A stretch of DNA of 41,064 nt from Mollicutes bacterium. Its GTDB lineage: Bacteria > Bacillota_I > Bacilli_A > RFN20 > CAG-826. A model generated the notes under the pieces. The model had not been told where the DNA came from and made no database searches. It was given only the letters and a program-made list of their open reading frames with translations. Location of the stretch: the NCBI GenBank assembly GCA_022780025.1, contig JALEXS010000076.1, positions 1 to 41,064 of the forward strand, given 5' to 3'. Position 1 is the stretch's first letter, and each line of letters opens with the position of its first letter. The translations under genes and the position numbers were made by a program. Below are positions 25,880-34,762 of the stretch, piece by piece.

Positions 25880-26404
25880 ATGACACCTGGAAGCAAATTA
25901 AAAGAAAAAAGAATATTAATGGGTTTTTCAATTAAAGATTTAAGTGGAAAAACTGGTATATCAGAATCTTTATTAGAAAATTATGAGGAAGATTTAGTTG
26001 AAATTAAAAACGAAGATTTAATAAAAATTGCTAAAGCTCTTAATGTTAATATTGCCGAATTATTTAATAATACTTCATCTAGTTCAGATAAAAATAATAT
26101 TGATGAAGCATTTAACAAAATCATGAAAATTTCAGATAAACGTAAAACTAATACGATTCTTTTTGGTGGAGCTGCATTTTCATTTGTTGCTATAATTGAA
26201 TTAATTGTTTCAAATGTAATTTTAACCATTTCTCAAAAGAACTTTATTGAAAATAGTCCATCACAAGAAGCTATAAATAATTTCAATAGTTTTATATTAA
26301 TACCAAAAATAGTATTTAATGTTGTTGGTGCATTTATCTTAATTTTAGGAATAGTTTTATTAATTGTTGGCACTAATAAAAGAAAAAAAGATAAACAAAA
26401 ATAA
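25880..26404 (+). CDS. Membrane-anchored XRE-family transcription regulator
   Basis: 174 residues. Residues 6-60 are a Cro/CI-type helix-turn-helix (LKEKRILMGFSIKDLSGKTG, helix 3 ISESLLENYEE). A polar linker with SSSSDKNN follows, then two membrane segments (about 92-117 and 137-164) and a basic tail. Such single-protein membrane regulators sense an envelope or small-molecule signal. It is encoded divergently from the 122-residue/NfeD/SPFH operon across a 154-base AT-rich gap, so autoregulation or control of that operon is plausible but not shown. Confidence 0.85.
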   Translation: MTPGSKLKEKRILMGFSIKDLSGKTGISESLLENYEEDLVEIKNEDLIKIAKALNVNIAELFNNTSSSSDKNNIDEAFNKIMKISDKRKTNTILFGGAAFSFVAIIELIVSNVILTISQKNFIENSPSQEAINNFNSFILIPKIVFNVVGAFILILGIVLLIVGTNKRKKDKQK

Positions 26405-26424
26405 TATAAACAATTTAAGCTAAT

Positions 26425-26451
26425 AAAAAGTTCCGCCTAAGGGGAACTTTT
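26425..26451. terminator. Bidirectional terminator between the XRE gene and the MalK-like gene
   Basis: AAAAGTTCC (26426-26434) pairs with GGAACTTTT (26443-26451). A runs on the left and T on the right give T tails on both strands, so it ends both the XRE transcript and the malE-to-malK operon. Confidence 0.85.
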
Positions 26452-26468
26452 AATTTTCATTATTCTAA

Positions 26469-28946
26469 TTAGTGAAGTCTGATATCGAAATGATTTTCGT
26501 ATAATTGACAATTATTTATATCGATTTTTAAGCGAATTTTTTCACCTTTTTTGTAATCTTTATCACTTAAAACATATAATGTATCGTGAATTGTTTCGCA
26601 TTTAATGAATTTCTTATTACCATAATCTGCTTCATCAAGTACCACTGCTTCAAGATCATTTTCATCATTAGAAATAGTATATGCATCGTGATTTACTTCG
26701 ATTCTATAAATACTATTAAATGTCTTAGCTTGTAAAGCTTGGATCATCTTATTCTCAATAGATTCATTACATTTGAAATAGAATCCATTATACATAAAGA
26801 ATCCTTGGCGTTCTGAGAATTCAACTTTACCTTGAAGTTTATTGAATTCTTCTAAAACTGAAATATTAGTTTTTTCCTTGAGTTCTGCAAGGTTTTTCTC
26901 TTTAAAAACGTTAAATTCAGTTAAAGCATCATGTTTAAGTTCTTTAGATTCGTTTAATAAAGCTTTATCGTGATTATTGATAACTTTCTTAAATTCTTCT
27001 AAGTATGACTTAATTGCATGTATTTTTTCTTCAAAAGGAACAGAAATGATTTTTGCTTTTTCATCTAATTTTGCTTTTTCTTCGTTTGATAAACCAAGTA
27101 ATCTATTTTTATTCTCATTGAATTTTGCCATGCCTTCTTGATAATCTTTTGTAGCCTTAGCAATTTCTTCTTTTGCTTTATTTTTTACTTTAACTTTACC
27201 ATCTTTTCCAAGTTCACCTTTTTGTAATTGGAAAGCTTCTTCAGCTTTTATAATTGACAATTTTTCCTTATATTCTTTTTTAAGTATCTTAGGAATTTCA
27301 GGGTTAATTTTTAATTCATTTAAAGCATCATTTTGTTCTTTAATGATATTTTCAACTTGCTTATTGCAATTACTAATAATAAATTTTTCATATGTCTTCT
27401 TAGAAGATTTTAATGTAGCTTGACTTGTAAAACCAACAAGAATGCTATCACGTTCTTCTAATGGTTTTACTATTTCTTTACCATTAATACACATTTCGAT
27501 TCTAGCAAAATCGATTGCAATTTTAACTTTATCACCAACTTTATATTCTTTATCACTATAAGCAAAGAAAATACGATCATTAATTCTAAGATGGATTAAT
27601 TTTTGTTCATTAATTTCTTCTATTAAAGCAACTTCAGCTTCGATATCACCATCAAAAGTAATAGCATCGCAAGGTAATAACATTTCTATATTATTAGCAT
27701 TATCAACTCTAATAGCCTTAGGTAAAGCAATCTTATTGCCTAATAAATCTAAAACATCATCTTCTACACATACATCAAATAAATTAACTTTAGGTAATCT
27801 AGGTGCGATTGACTCTTCTGTTTCTTTATCAAAGAAATGTAAATGATCAATATCGATAGCAGCAGCGATAACATCACCTTGACTTAATTCTAATTTATTA
27901 CTAAATGATTTAATAATAATTCTAGTATTAGATTCATCATATCCATTACCTTCCATATCTAAATCACCATAAACTAAAGTTTCACTACCTAAATCTTCAA
28001 AATGAGATACTTTAACTTTAATAATATTGTTACTCTTTTTAACTATTTCAGGATCAATAGAAATATGTTCACATCTAACACCTAAAATAACATCTTTATC
28101 GCCATTAAAATAATTAGGTTTTACTTTTAATAAAGAATTGAAAGGAATAGTTAATTTATCATCGCAATCTTTGAAATTAATATTAACATTATCTTTTTCT
28201 TTTAATAATGAAACATTAAAGAAATTCATTTGAGGAGTGCCAATAAATCCAGCAACGAATTTATTTTCAGGATAATTATATAAATTTTTAGGAGTATCGA
28301 TTTGTTGAACTCTACCTAATTTCATAACAACAATTCTACTACCCATAGTCATAGCTTCAACTTGATCATGAGTAACATAAATAAATGTTGTACCTAATTC
28401 TTTATGAATCTTAGAGATTTCACTTCTCATTTGAGTTCTTAATTTAGCATCAAGGTTACTTAATGGTTCATCAAGTAAGAATACTTTAGGATTTCTTAAA
28501 ATAGCTCTACCTAAAGCAACACGTTGTCTTTGACCACCACTCATTGCCTTTGGTTTACGATCTAAATAATCGCTAATACCAAGTATTTTAGCAGCCCATA
28601 ATATTTTTTCATGAATTTCAGCATCTGGAACATGTCTTAATTTTAATCCAAAAGCCATATTATCATAAACAGTCATATGAGGATAAAGAGCATAGTTTTG
28701 GAAAACCATTGCGATATCTCTATCTTTAGGTTCAATATCATTAACTAATGTATCCCCAATAAATAATTCACCAGCAGAAATATCTTCAAGTCCTGCTATC
28801 ATTCTTAAAGTAGTTGATTTACCACATCCACTAGGTCCAACAAAGACAATAAATTCTTTATCTTTGATCTCCATATTAAAATCACTAACTGCTTTAGTTC
28901 CATTTGGATAGACCTTATACAAATGTTTTAAACTTAAATTTGCCAT
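26469..28946 (-). CDS. Extended MalK/MsmK-type ABC sugar ATPase with extra TOBE-like modules and coiled coil
   Basis: 825 residues, more than twice the usual 360-380. The ATPase is intact: Walker A GPSGCGKST (37-45), Q83, signature MSGGQRQ (135-141), Walker B FLLDEP (156-161) and H193. A normal regulatory TOBE/OB part follows (about 240-375). The extra half has a TOBE-like module (about 390-495, ending YKVGDKVKIAIDF), a long Lys/Glu-rich coiled coil (about 540-700), and a third TOBE-like module (about 705-825, ending YKKGEKIRLKIDI). The three module ends are alike. It is the last gene of malE-malF-malG-amylase-malK and should power maltodextrin import. The frame is open throughout, with AGGAG at the start and no sign of an assembly join. 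Confidence 0.92.
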   Translation of the reverse strand: MANLSLKHLYKVYPNGTKAVSDFNMEIKDKEFIVFVGPSGCGKSTTLRMIAGLEDISAGELFIGDTLVNDIEPKDRDIAMVFQNYALYPHMTVYDNMAFGLKLRHVPDAEIHEKILWAAKILGISDYLDRKPKAMSGGQRQRVALGRAILRNPKVFLLDEPLSNLDAKLRTQMRSEISKIHKELGTTFIYVTHDQVEAMTMGSRIVVMKLGRVQQIDTPKNLYNYPENKFVAGFIGTPQMNFFNVSLLKEKDNVNINFKDCDDKLTIPFNSLLKVKPNYFNGDKDVILGVRCEHISIDPEIVKKSNNIIKVKVSHFEDLGSETLVYGDLDMEGNGYDESNTRIIIKSFSNKLELSQGDVIAAAIDIDHLHFFDKETEESIAPRLPKVNLFDVCVEDDVLDLLGNKIALPKAIRVDNANNIEMLLPCDAITFDGDIEAEVALIEEINEQKLIHLRINDRIFFAYSDKEYKVGDKVKIAIDFARIEMCINGKEIVKPLEERDSILVGFTSQATLKSSKKTYEKFIISNCNKQVENIIKEQNDALNELKINPEIPKILKKEYKEKLSIIKAEEAFQLQKGELGKDGKVKVKNKAKEEIAKATKDYQEGMAKFNENKNRLLGLSNEEKAKLDEKAKIISVPFEEKIHAIKSYLEEFKKVINNHDKALLNESKELKHDALTEFNVFKEKNLAELKEKTNISVLEEFNKLQGKVEFSERQGFFMYNGFYFKCNESIENKMIQALQAKTFNSIYRIEVNHDAYTISNDENDLEAVVLDEADYGNKKFIKCETIHDTLYVLSDKDYKKGEKIRLKIDINNCQLYENHFDIRLH

Positions 28947-28956
28947 ATAAACACTC

Positions 28957-30480
28957 CTATTTATAAATTAAAATTGATTTTGAAGGCATTTTAACCTTAT
29001 TTTTATCAAATTTTATATTTTTATTATTATCAACAACTAATGAATACTTATCTAAATTAGTTAAATTTAACTTAGATAAATCATATTCAACATCGTTATC
29101 ATTAAAATTCATAACAATTACATTTCTTTCGTTTTGATAAATCTTTTCAAAAGCTAAAACATAATTATCATTAAATTCAATTAAATTAAATTTCCCTTTT
29201 CTTATCGCATTACTAGAATTACGAATATAATTTATTTTCTTAATATAATTAAGAATAGAATTTGAATCTTTCTTTTGCTTAATTACTGATCCATAAATAT
29301 TATCACTAGCATTAGCACCATTAGGATCTATACAATTAGTTTTATCACCCCAATCCATATGACATCTAACATTTTCATCAGTTGGATTAACTCCAAATAA
29401 ACCAATTTCATCACCATAATAAGTAAATGTAGTACCAGTAGAAAGTTGCATTAAAGCATGACCAAATTTAGTATTTTTATTACTTCTTTTAGATTGTAAT
29501 ATATTAGCTGCTCTAGCATTATCGTGATTAGTAATAAAAGGTGCAGGAATATTATCCCCAGCTTGTCCTATTAAATAATTATTAGTATTAATAAAAGATT
29601 TACCATCATTATTTACAATTTCGTAAACAAATTCATCACCTAAAACTTTACTATCATAATAACTAAAGAAACTATCAATACCACTTTGATACATTCTAGT
29701 AATACTTCCACCATTAGTCCAGGCTTCACCAACAATATATGAATCTTTATTAATAGATTTGCAATAATCATTAAACCATCTTAAAAATTCAATATTTTTC
29801 TCTTCATTACCAGCAAAATACCAAGTAGTAGCATCAAGTCTAAATCCATCAATTCCTATATCAAAATAAAATTTAACTATATTTTTAATTTCTTCTTTGA
29901 CATAGTCACTATCTAAATTTAAATCAGGCATATCACTTCCAAAATTAGCTTCATAATAAACCCCAGCATATCCATAATTGTGAATATCATCTTTTGTCAT
30001 AGAAAAATTATAATATTCACTATATTTATTAGATTTATCACCATTTTTAAAAGCATTAACACCATCTAAAAACCATTTATTTTTATTACTACTATGATTA
30101 ATAACTAAATCTATAATAATATTAATATCTTTTTCATGAGCTTTATTAACTAAACTCTTTAAATCATCAATATTACCAAATTGAGGATTAATTTTATAAT
30201 AATCAACAACATCATAACCATGATATGTTGTAGTTTCATTAATAGGAGTTAACCAAATACCATTAAATCCCATATCAGAAATATAATCTAATTTATTTTC
30301 AATTCCTTTAAGATCCCCGATATAATCATTATTACTATCAGCATAACTTCTAGGAAATATCTCGTAATAAGTACGATATTTATCTTCTTTAGCTAATTTA
30401 GTATCAAAAAGATTATCTTTATTATTACAAGATACTAAACTAAATAACGTAATTAATAAGAAAGAGATACTTTTTTTCAT
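28957..30480 (-). CDS. Surface-anchored GH13 alpha-amylase-type lipoprotein
   Basis: 507 residues. Lipobox SLVSC (C18) anchors it outside the cell. The GH13 barrel has the three catalytic residues D216 (GFRLDATTW), E252 (IVGEAWTN) and D320 (ITNHDNAR), plus region I IDLVINHSS. It would cut alpha-1,4 glucans (starch, maltodextrin, pullulan-type) at the surface and feed the transporter encoded with it. It begins 2 bases after malG. Stop is TAG and overlaps the binding site of the next gene. Subfamily specificity cannot be read with certainty. Confidence 0.93.
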   Translation of the reverse strand: MKKSISFLLITLFSLVSCNNKDNLFDTKLAKEDKYRTYYEIFPRSYADSNNDYIGDLKGIENKLDYISDMGFNGIWLTPINETTTYHGYDVVDYYKINPQFGNIDDLKSLVNKAHEKDINIIIDLVINHSSNKNKWFLDGVNAFKNGDKSNKYSEYYNFSMTKDDIHNYGYAGVYYEANFGSDMPDLNLDSDYVKEEIKNIVKFYFDIGIDGFRLDATTWYFAGNEEKNIEFLRWFNDYCKSINKDSYIVGEAWTNGGSITRMYQSGIDSFFSYYDSKVLGDEFVYEIVNNDGKSFINTNNYLIGQAGDNIPAPFITNHDNARAANILQSKRSNKNTKFGHALMQLSTGTTFTYYGDEIGLFGVNPTDENVRCHMDWGDKTNCIDPNGANASDNIYGSVIKQKKDSNSILNYIKKINYIRNSSNAIRKGKFNLIEFNDNYVLAFEKIYQNERNVIVMNFNDNDVEYDLSKLNLTNLDKYSLVVDNNKNIKFDKNKVKMPSKSILIYK

Positions 30481-30482
30481 AA

Positions 30483-31388
30483 TTAGCCTTTAACAGATCC
30501 ACCAGTAATACCTTCAACGTAATATCTTTGTAATAAGAAGAATAAAACCATAATTGGTATTGAAGTAAATACTGCTCCACTACAGAATCTAGTGAAGAAT
30601 TTAGAAATATTTTGACCATTATTACCAGTTAACCAGTTTTGTAAACCAACAGCAACAGTCCAACTAGATTGCTTAGTACCTAAAATATAGCTACTAAGCA
30701 TAAAGTCACCCCAAGGAGCAACAAATGTAATTAAAATTGTATAAATTACGATTGGTTTAGATAAAGGTAAAATAATCTTCCAGAAAATAGTATTACGATT
30801 AGCACCATCAATCATAGCAGCTTCATCTAAACTCTTTGGAATAGTATCAAAAAATCCTTTAACAATATAATATTGAGTAGCACTACCTGCAATATAAACT
30901 AAAATTAAAGCTAAAGGTCCACCAAAATTTGGAGCATCATTACCAATAAGTCCTAATTGTTTTATAACAAAATATATTGCAATCATGCTTAAAAATCCAG
31001 GGAACATACCAATAATTAATATAAGTTTCATTATTCCTTTTCTTGCTTTAAATCTCATTCTTGATAAACAATAAGAAGTCATTAAAACAAAAATAGTTTG
31101 GAATATACAACTTACTAAAGCAATTACTAAAGTAGTAAGATACCATCTCATAAATGGATATTGACCTGAAAAATCAAACAAAGCTTTATAATTATCTAAA
31201 GTCCATTTTTGAGGAATCATATAACCAACAACGTGAGTTGATTCACCTCTAAAGCTTTGTAAAAGTAAATAAACAAATGGAAAAATCCAAATAATAGAAA
31301 TTATTACTAATATAATATAGATAAATGTATTAGAAATAATTCTTCTTGCTTTCATTGAGGAAGTCTTACGTGTATTTAAATTATTCAT
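30483..31388 (-). CDS. malG: Maltodextrin-type ABC transporter permease MalG
   Basis: 301 residues, six membrane segments, N-terminus basic. The EAA loop that docks on the ATPase is LDEAAMIDGANRNTIFWKIILPL (about 187-208). It ends with the short cytosolic VEGITGGSVKG tail typical of MalG. The ATG overlaps the malF TAA (TAATG), showing translational coupling. Confidence 0.94.
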   Translation of the reverse strand: MNNLNTRKTSSMKARRIISNTFIYIILVIISIIWIFPFVYLLLQSFRGESTHVVGYMIPQKWTLDNYKALFDFSGQYPFMRWYLTTLVIALVSCIFQTIFVLMTSYCLSRMRFKARKGIMKLILIIGMFPGFLSMIAIYFVIKQLGLIGNDAPNFGGPLALILVYIAGSATQYYIVKGFFDTIPKSLDEAAMIDGANRNTIFWKIILPLSKPIVIYTILITFVAPWGDFMLSSYILGTKQSSWTVAVGLQNWLTGNNGQNISKFFTRFCSGAVFTSIPIMVLFFLLQRYYVEGITGGSVKG

Positions 31389-32890
31389 TATTGGAAATCC
31401 TCCTCATTTTTAACAGCATTACTCTTTGAATAGAAAATCATAGAGATAACAGCAACAATAATAAATACGACAATACCAATTGCACTTGCCATCTTATAAT
31501 TATTTTCATTAACAGTTAATTTATAAAGCCAAGTAATTAATAAATCAGTATCGCCACCAATTAATTTATCACTATTAACAGGAACTCCACCAGTTAATAA
31601 GAAGATAACATTGAAGTTATTAATATTACCAATAAATTGAGAAATTAAATAAGGTCCCATAACAAACATCATATAAGGTAAAGTAATTTTCATATACATT
31701 TTGAAAGGACCAGCTCCATCAATACGAGCAGATTCATATAAATCATTAGGTATATTCATTAAAATACCAGTACATGATAAAACAGTATAAGGTACACCAA
31801 CCCAAATATTAATGATAATAACGAATATTCTTGCCCATACTGTATTCATAGCATAAACAAGTTTAGGTAATCCCATAAGTTCTAACATATGGTTAACAAT
31901 ACCACCACTAGAGAACATTTGAGAAATAAGTAATAAAGAAACGAATTGAGGAACTGCAATAGTTGTAACTAAAATAGTTCTCCAGAATTTCTTAAATTTA
32001 ATACCTTTTTTATTAATAACTAAAGCTAAAATCATTCCTAAGAAATAATTAGAGAAAGTAGCAAAAAATGCCCAAACTAAAGTCCAAAGTAAAGCATCTT
32101 TAAATGTATAAGCAAATTTTGCGTTCTCACCAAGAACATTTTTACCAAGTAAAATATCAAAATTGCTTAAACCACTCCAAGTGAATAAATGTTCAGGAGG
32201 TAAATGTCCTTTATCCCAATTAGTAAAAGCAATAAATATCATAAAAATTAAAGGAATAATTGTAAAAGTTACTAATCCAAGCATTGGAATAGCTAATAAA
32301 GTTTTATGATATTCACGATCAGCTAAAGACTTAAAAACATCTTTAGTAGTTTCGATTTTTCCACCGACATTACTGATTTGTTGTAATTTATAGCTACTTT
32401 TAATATTTTGATAATAAGTATATATAAATCCTAATATAACAACTAAACAAACAGTACCATAAAGTAAAATAAGTAAGGAATTATCACCTTTTACATAAAT
32501 GTAGCTTTGTGTCGCTTCATCCCACACTTCATGTGGTAATTCTGTACCTAAAGAACCAAATTTAGATAAATATTTCCGACCCCAAAAGCCCATAAAAAGG
32601 CCAAATATTATTTCAAATAAGAAAAAAAGTATACCTTTAAGAAATTCCTTTCTAGTAAAAAGACCAAAACCCATAAATATGAAAGATAATCTAGTTTTCA
32701 AGTCTCCATAAACTAAAGCATCTTTAATTTCTATAAAAGGTTTCGATACTTTTTTTCCTATCTTTACAAATTTTGATGGAATTGATTTAAAAAATGATAG
32801 AGTTTTCTTCGGTATACTAACAAAAAAATTTCTTGTCTTAAACAAGAATCTCCTTGGCTTAGATAAGCCCAAATAAGCATAACTATCCAT
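31388..32890 (-). CDS. malF: Maltodextrin-type ABC transporter permease MalF
   Basis: 500 residues. A basic, amphipathic N-terminal region (1-65) with KxxKK/SIPKK runs precedes the hydrophobic part; membrane segments begin near 68. The permease core from about 195 has the EAA loop NDLYESARIDGAGPFKMYMK (382-401). Gram-positive MalF homologues commonly run 430-450 residues, so the N-terminal part is somewhat long. Second gene of the operon after malE, separated by a strong hairpin at 32906-32931; its binding site is TAGGAG. Confidence 0.94.
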   Translation of the reverse strand: MDSYAYLGLSKPRRFLFKTRNFFVSIPKKTLSFFKSIPSKFVKIGKKVSKPFIEIKDALVYGDLKTRLSFIFMGFGLFTRKEFLKGILFFLFEIIFGLFMGFWGRKYLSKFGSLGTELPHEVWDEATQSYIYVKGDNSLLILLYGTVCLVVILGFIYTYYQNIKSSYKLQQISNVGGKIETTKDVFKSLADREYHKTLLAIPMLGLVTFTIIPLIFMIFIAFTNWDKGHLPPEHLFTWSGLSNFDILLGKNVLGENAKFAYTFKDALLWTLVWAFFATFSNYFLGMILALVINKKGIKFKKFWRTILVTTIAVPQFVSLLLISQMFSSGGIVNHMLELMGLPKLVYAMNTVWARIFVIIINIWVGVPYTVLSCTGILMNIPNDLYESARIDGAGPFKMYMKITLPYMMFVMGPYLISQFIGNINNFNVIFLLTGGVPVNSDKLIGGDTDLLITWLYKLTVNENNYKMASAIGIVVFIIVAVISMIFYSKSNAVKNEEDFQ

Positions 32891-32905
32891 AAATTCTCCT
32901 AAAAT

Positions 32906-32931
32906 TGCTTACCCCAATTAAGGGGTAAGCA
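32906..32931 (-). promoter_or_regulatory. Intercistronic hairpin between malE and malF
   Basis: TGCTTACCCC (32906-32915) pairs perfectly with GGGGTAAGCA (32922-32931) around a 6-base loop, the most GC-rich stem in this operon. On the minus strand it follows the malE stop by only 15 bases. The T run after it is short, so it may act as a partial terminator and as a 3' stabiliser, giving more MalE than MalFG, as in other binding-protein operons. Confidence 0.8.
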
Positions 32932-32946
32932 TTAAAGTTACTTAAA

Positions 32947-34206
32947 TTATTTAGCGATTGTAGTAATATCAGTAACTAATTGATCTAATTTTGTTTGTAA
33001 ATTAGCAGCAGTAATTTCTTTCTTATAGCAAGCTGCAGCACCAAAGTTTTGAACTGCTGTCCAGAATGTTGATGGAACGTTAATTTGTGGATCGCCTGCT
33101 TTAGCAACTTGAGCAGCTAAACCAGCAATAGCTTTATTAGCTTTAACATCAGCAGAATTACTTAAATTAATGTTACTTGGACCCATATTAAGTTTTTCAA
33201 ATCTAACTTTTTGAGCAGCTTCATCACTGATAAATTTAGCAAATTGTAATGCTAATGCAGTGTTTTTAGATTGCTTATTAACACCAACCATTTTACCACC
33301 AATAAATGATCTCATTCTGGATGTAGCATCACCTTTTGTCATTAATGGCAAATATGTACAATTTGTTTTATCTGCACCCCATGCTGTAGAAATTTCTGCA
33401 TATTTCCAAGTTCCTACAACAACAGCACCGATTTCACTAGTTTTTGCAGTAATGTAATCATTTAAGACAACTGACTTATCGCCACTTGATCCACCATCAG
33501 CATATTGGAAGCCTTCTAAATTAGCTAAATTAACAAAGAAATTACCAGCTTTTAATCCTTTTTCTCCGTTATAATCACATTTAATTTCAGTTTCTTTACC
33601 TTTATCATCATAAGTGACTTCGTATTTTGCACCATAGCCAGAGAAAATACCATATCCGTACCAGGAATCGCCAACAGGAACTACGAATTTCTTACCTTTA
33701 GCAGCACATTGAGCAGCTACTTCTTCAAATGAAGTTGTTTCATCATATTTTGTGACAACATCACTATTATAATATAAGAAATATCCGTTATCAGCAGTGA
33801 TTGGGAAAGCATAAAGTTTATCACCTTTTTTAGCTGCATTAACCATACCTTCTAAGTTTGTAGTTTCGACAAATGTTTTATAATCGCCACCTAATTCAGC
33901 TAAACCACCAACTTTAATTAAATTATATAATTGGTCATTAGCAAAACTATAAACATCTGCTCCGCCTTCAACGTCTTTTGAAAGAGTGCCATAAGCATCA
34001 CCTTCACCACAAGCACCAATTTTAATATTTAAGTCCTTGTACTTTGCATCAGTTGCTTTAAAATCTTCGACGAATTTCTTATAAATCTCAGTATGTTCAA
34101 CTGGGCACCAAACAGTAAGATCTACTTTTTCACCACCACAAGAAGCTAAGCCAGCTACAGTTAATACGCCTGCTGCTAAAACTCCTAACATTTTAACTTT
34201 TTTCAT
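32947..34206 (-). CDS. malE: Maltose/maltodextrin-type solute-binding lipoprotein
   Basis: 419 residues, lipobox GLASC (C23). The mature part begins VDLTVWCPVEH and has the extracellular sugar-binding (SBP_1) layout: YAFPITADNGYFLYYN, AQKVRFEKLNMGPSN near the C-terminal lobe. It captures oligosaccharides for MalFG. First gene of the operon with a strong GAGGTT site. Ala- and Gly-rich and of higher GC than its neighbours, as expected of a highly expressed gene. Confidence 0.94.
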   Translation of the reverse strand: MKKVKMLGVLAAGVLTVAGLASCGGEKVDLTVWCPVEHTEIYKKFVEDFKATDAKYKDLNIKIGACGEGDAYGTLSKDVEGGADVYSFANDQLYNLIKVGGLAELGGDYKTFVETTNLEGMVNAAKKGDKLYAFPITADNGYFLYYNSDVVTKYDETTSFEEVAAQCAAKGKKFVVPVGDSWYGYGIFSGYGAKYEVTYDDKGKETEIKCDYNGEKGLKAGNFFVNLANLEGFQYADGGSSGDKSVVLNDYITAKTSEIGAVVVGTWKYAEISTAWGADKTNCTYLPLMTKGDATSRMRSFIGGKMVGVNKQSKNTALALQFAKFISDEAAQKVRFEKLNMGPSNINLSNSADVKANKAIAGLAAQVAKAGDPQINVPSTFWTAVQNFGAAACYKKEITAANLQTKLDQLVTDITTIAK

Positions 34207-34247
34207 ATTGTTTAACCTCCTAAAATAATCAAAAGTTTTGTATTACT

Positions 34248-34262
34248 AACTCCTAAAGAGTT
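34248..34262. promoter_or_regulatory. Operator-like palindrome in the malE leader
   Basis: AACTC CTAAA GAGTT is a 5-bp inverted repeat with a 5-base centre, between the malE -10 and its ribosome binding site. It could be a regulator site or a small RNA hairpin; no regulator of that kind is in the window. Confidence 0.35.
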
Positions 34263-34278
34263 TAATAAATAATTTTAT

Positions 34279-34307
34279 TTAATATAAACTATGCTACAAT
34301 AATTCAA
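34279..34307 (-). promoter_or_regulatory. Promoter of the malE operon
   Basis: Minus strand TTGAAT (complement of 34302-34307), 17 bases, TATTAA (complement of 34279-34284). It overlaps the divergent promoter of the 142-residue gene. There is no cre site in this interval. Confidence 0.6.
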
Positions 34308-34313
34308 TCGGAG
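34295..34313 (+). promoter_or_regulatory. Promoter and binding site of the 142-residue membrane protein
   Basis: TGCTACAAT is an extended -10 (TACAAT 34295-34300); GGAG (34310-34313) lies six bases before the ATG. Back to back with the malE promoter, so one may be affected by the other. Confidence 0.55.
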
Positions 34314-34319
34314 AACTCT

Positions 34320-34748
34320 ATGAGACTTAAATTATTTAAAATCAGTTCACTTACATTACTCTCACTTGAGATAATTATTGACATCATTCTTACTATTTTT
34401 ATTTTTCTTAATCAAGGTTATAAGGATATCTTAATAACATTTATTTTAATTATGATTTTTGTTTTAAATCTAATTTTCTTTATCGGTGATATTAAATCTA
34501 TTCATAATAATGATTATTTTTTTCAACCATTAGTTTTTAATAATAATGGTTCTACTAATAAGAAATTTATTACTATTTTAATTTTCCAAGGTTCGATTGG
34601 TTTAATATTATTAGGTATAAGTATTTATTTTCTCGTTATGAGTAATTTAAATTTATTTCTATTATTATTAACTTCTTCTATCTTTATATTATTTAAAATA
34701 ATAATTTTTATAGTTTATATTTATAATTCAAAGAACAATTTTTATTAA
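34320..34748 (+). CDS. Small four-helix membrane protein of unknown function
   Basis: 142 residues with four predicted membrane segments (about 9-31, 36-56, 83-107, 111-135), a polar loop FQPLVFNNNGSTNKK between the pairs, and a short basic end. No family is recognised. It sits alone on the plus strand between malE and malQ; its stop and the malQ stop face each other 14 bases apart. A link with the sugar locus is possible from position only. Confidence 0.75.
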   Translation: MRLKLFKISSLTLLSLEIIIDIILTIFIFLNQGYKDILITFILIMIFVLNLIFFIGDIKSIHNNDYFFQPLVFNNNGSTNKKFITILIFQGSIGLILLGISIYFLVMSNLNLFLLLLTSSIFILFKIIIFIVYIYNSKNNFY

Positions 34749-34762
34749 TTTCTAGTTAATTT

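Noticed and set aside
33260-33457. Plus-strand open frame opposite malE
   Set aside because: Antisense to a conserved binding protein; no independent support.
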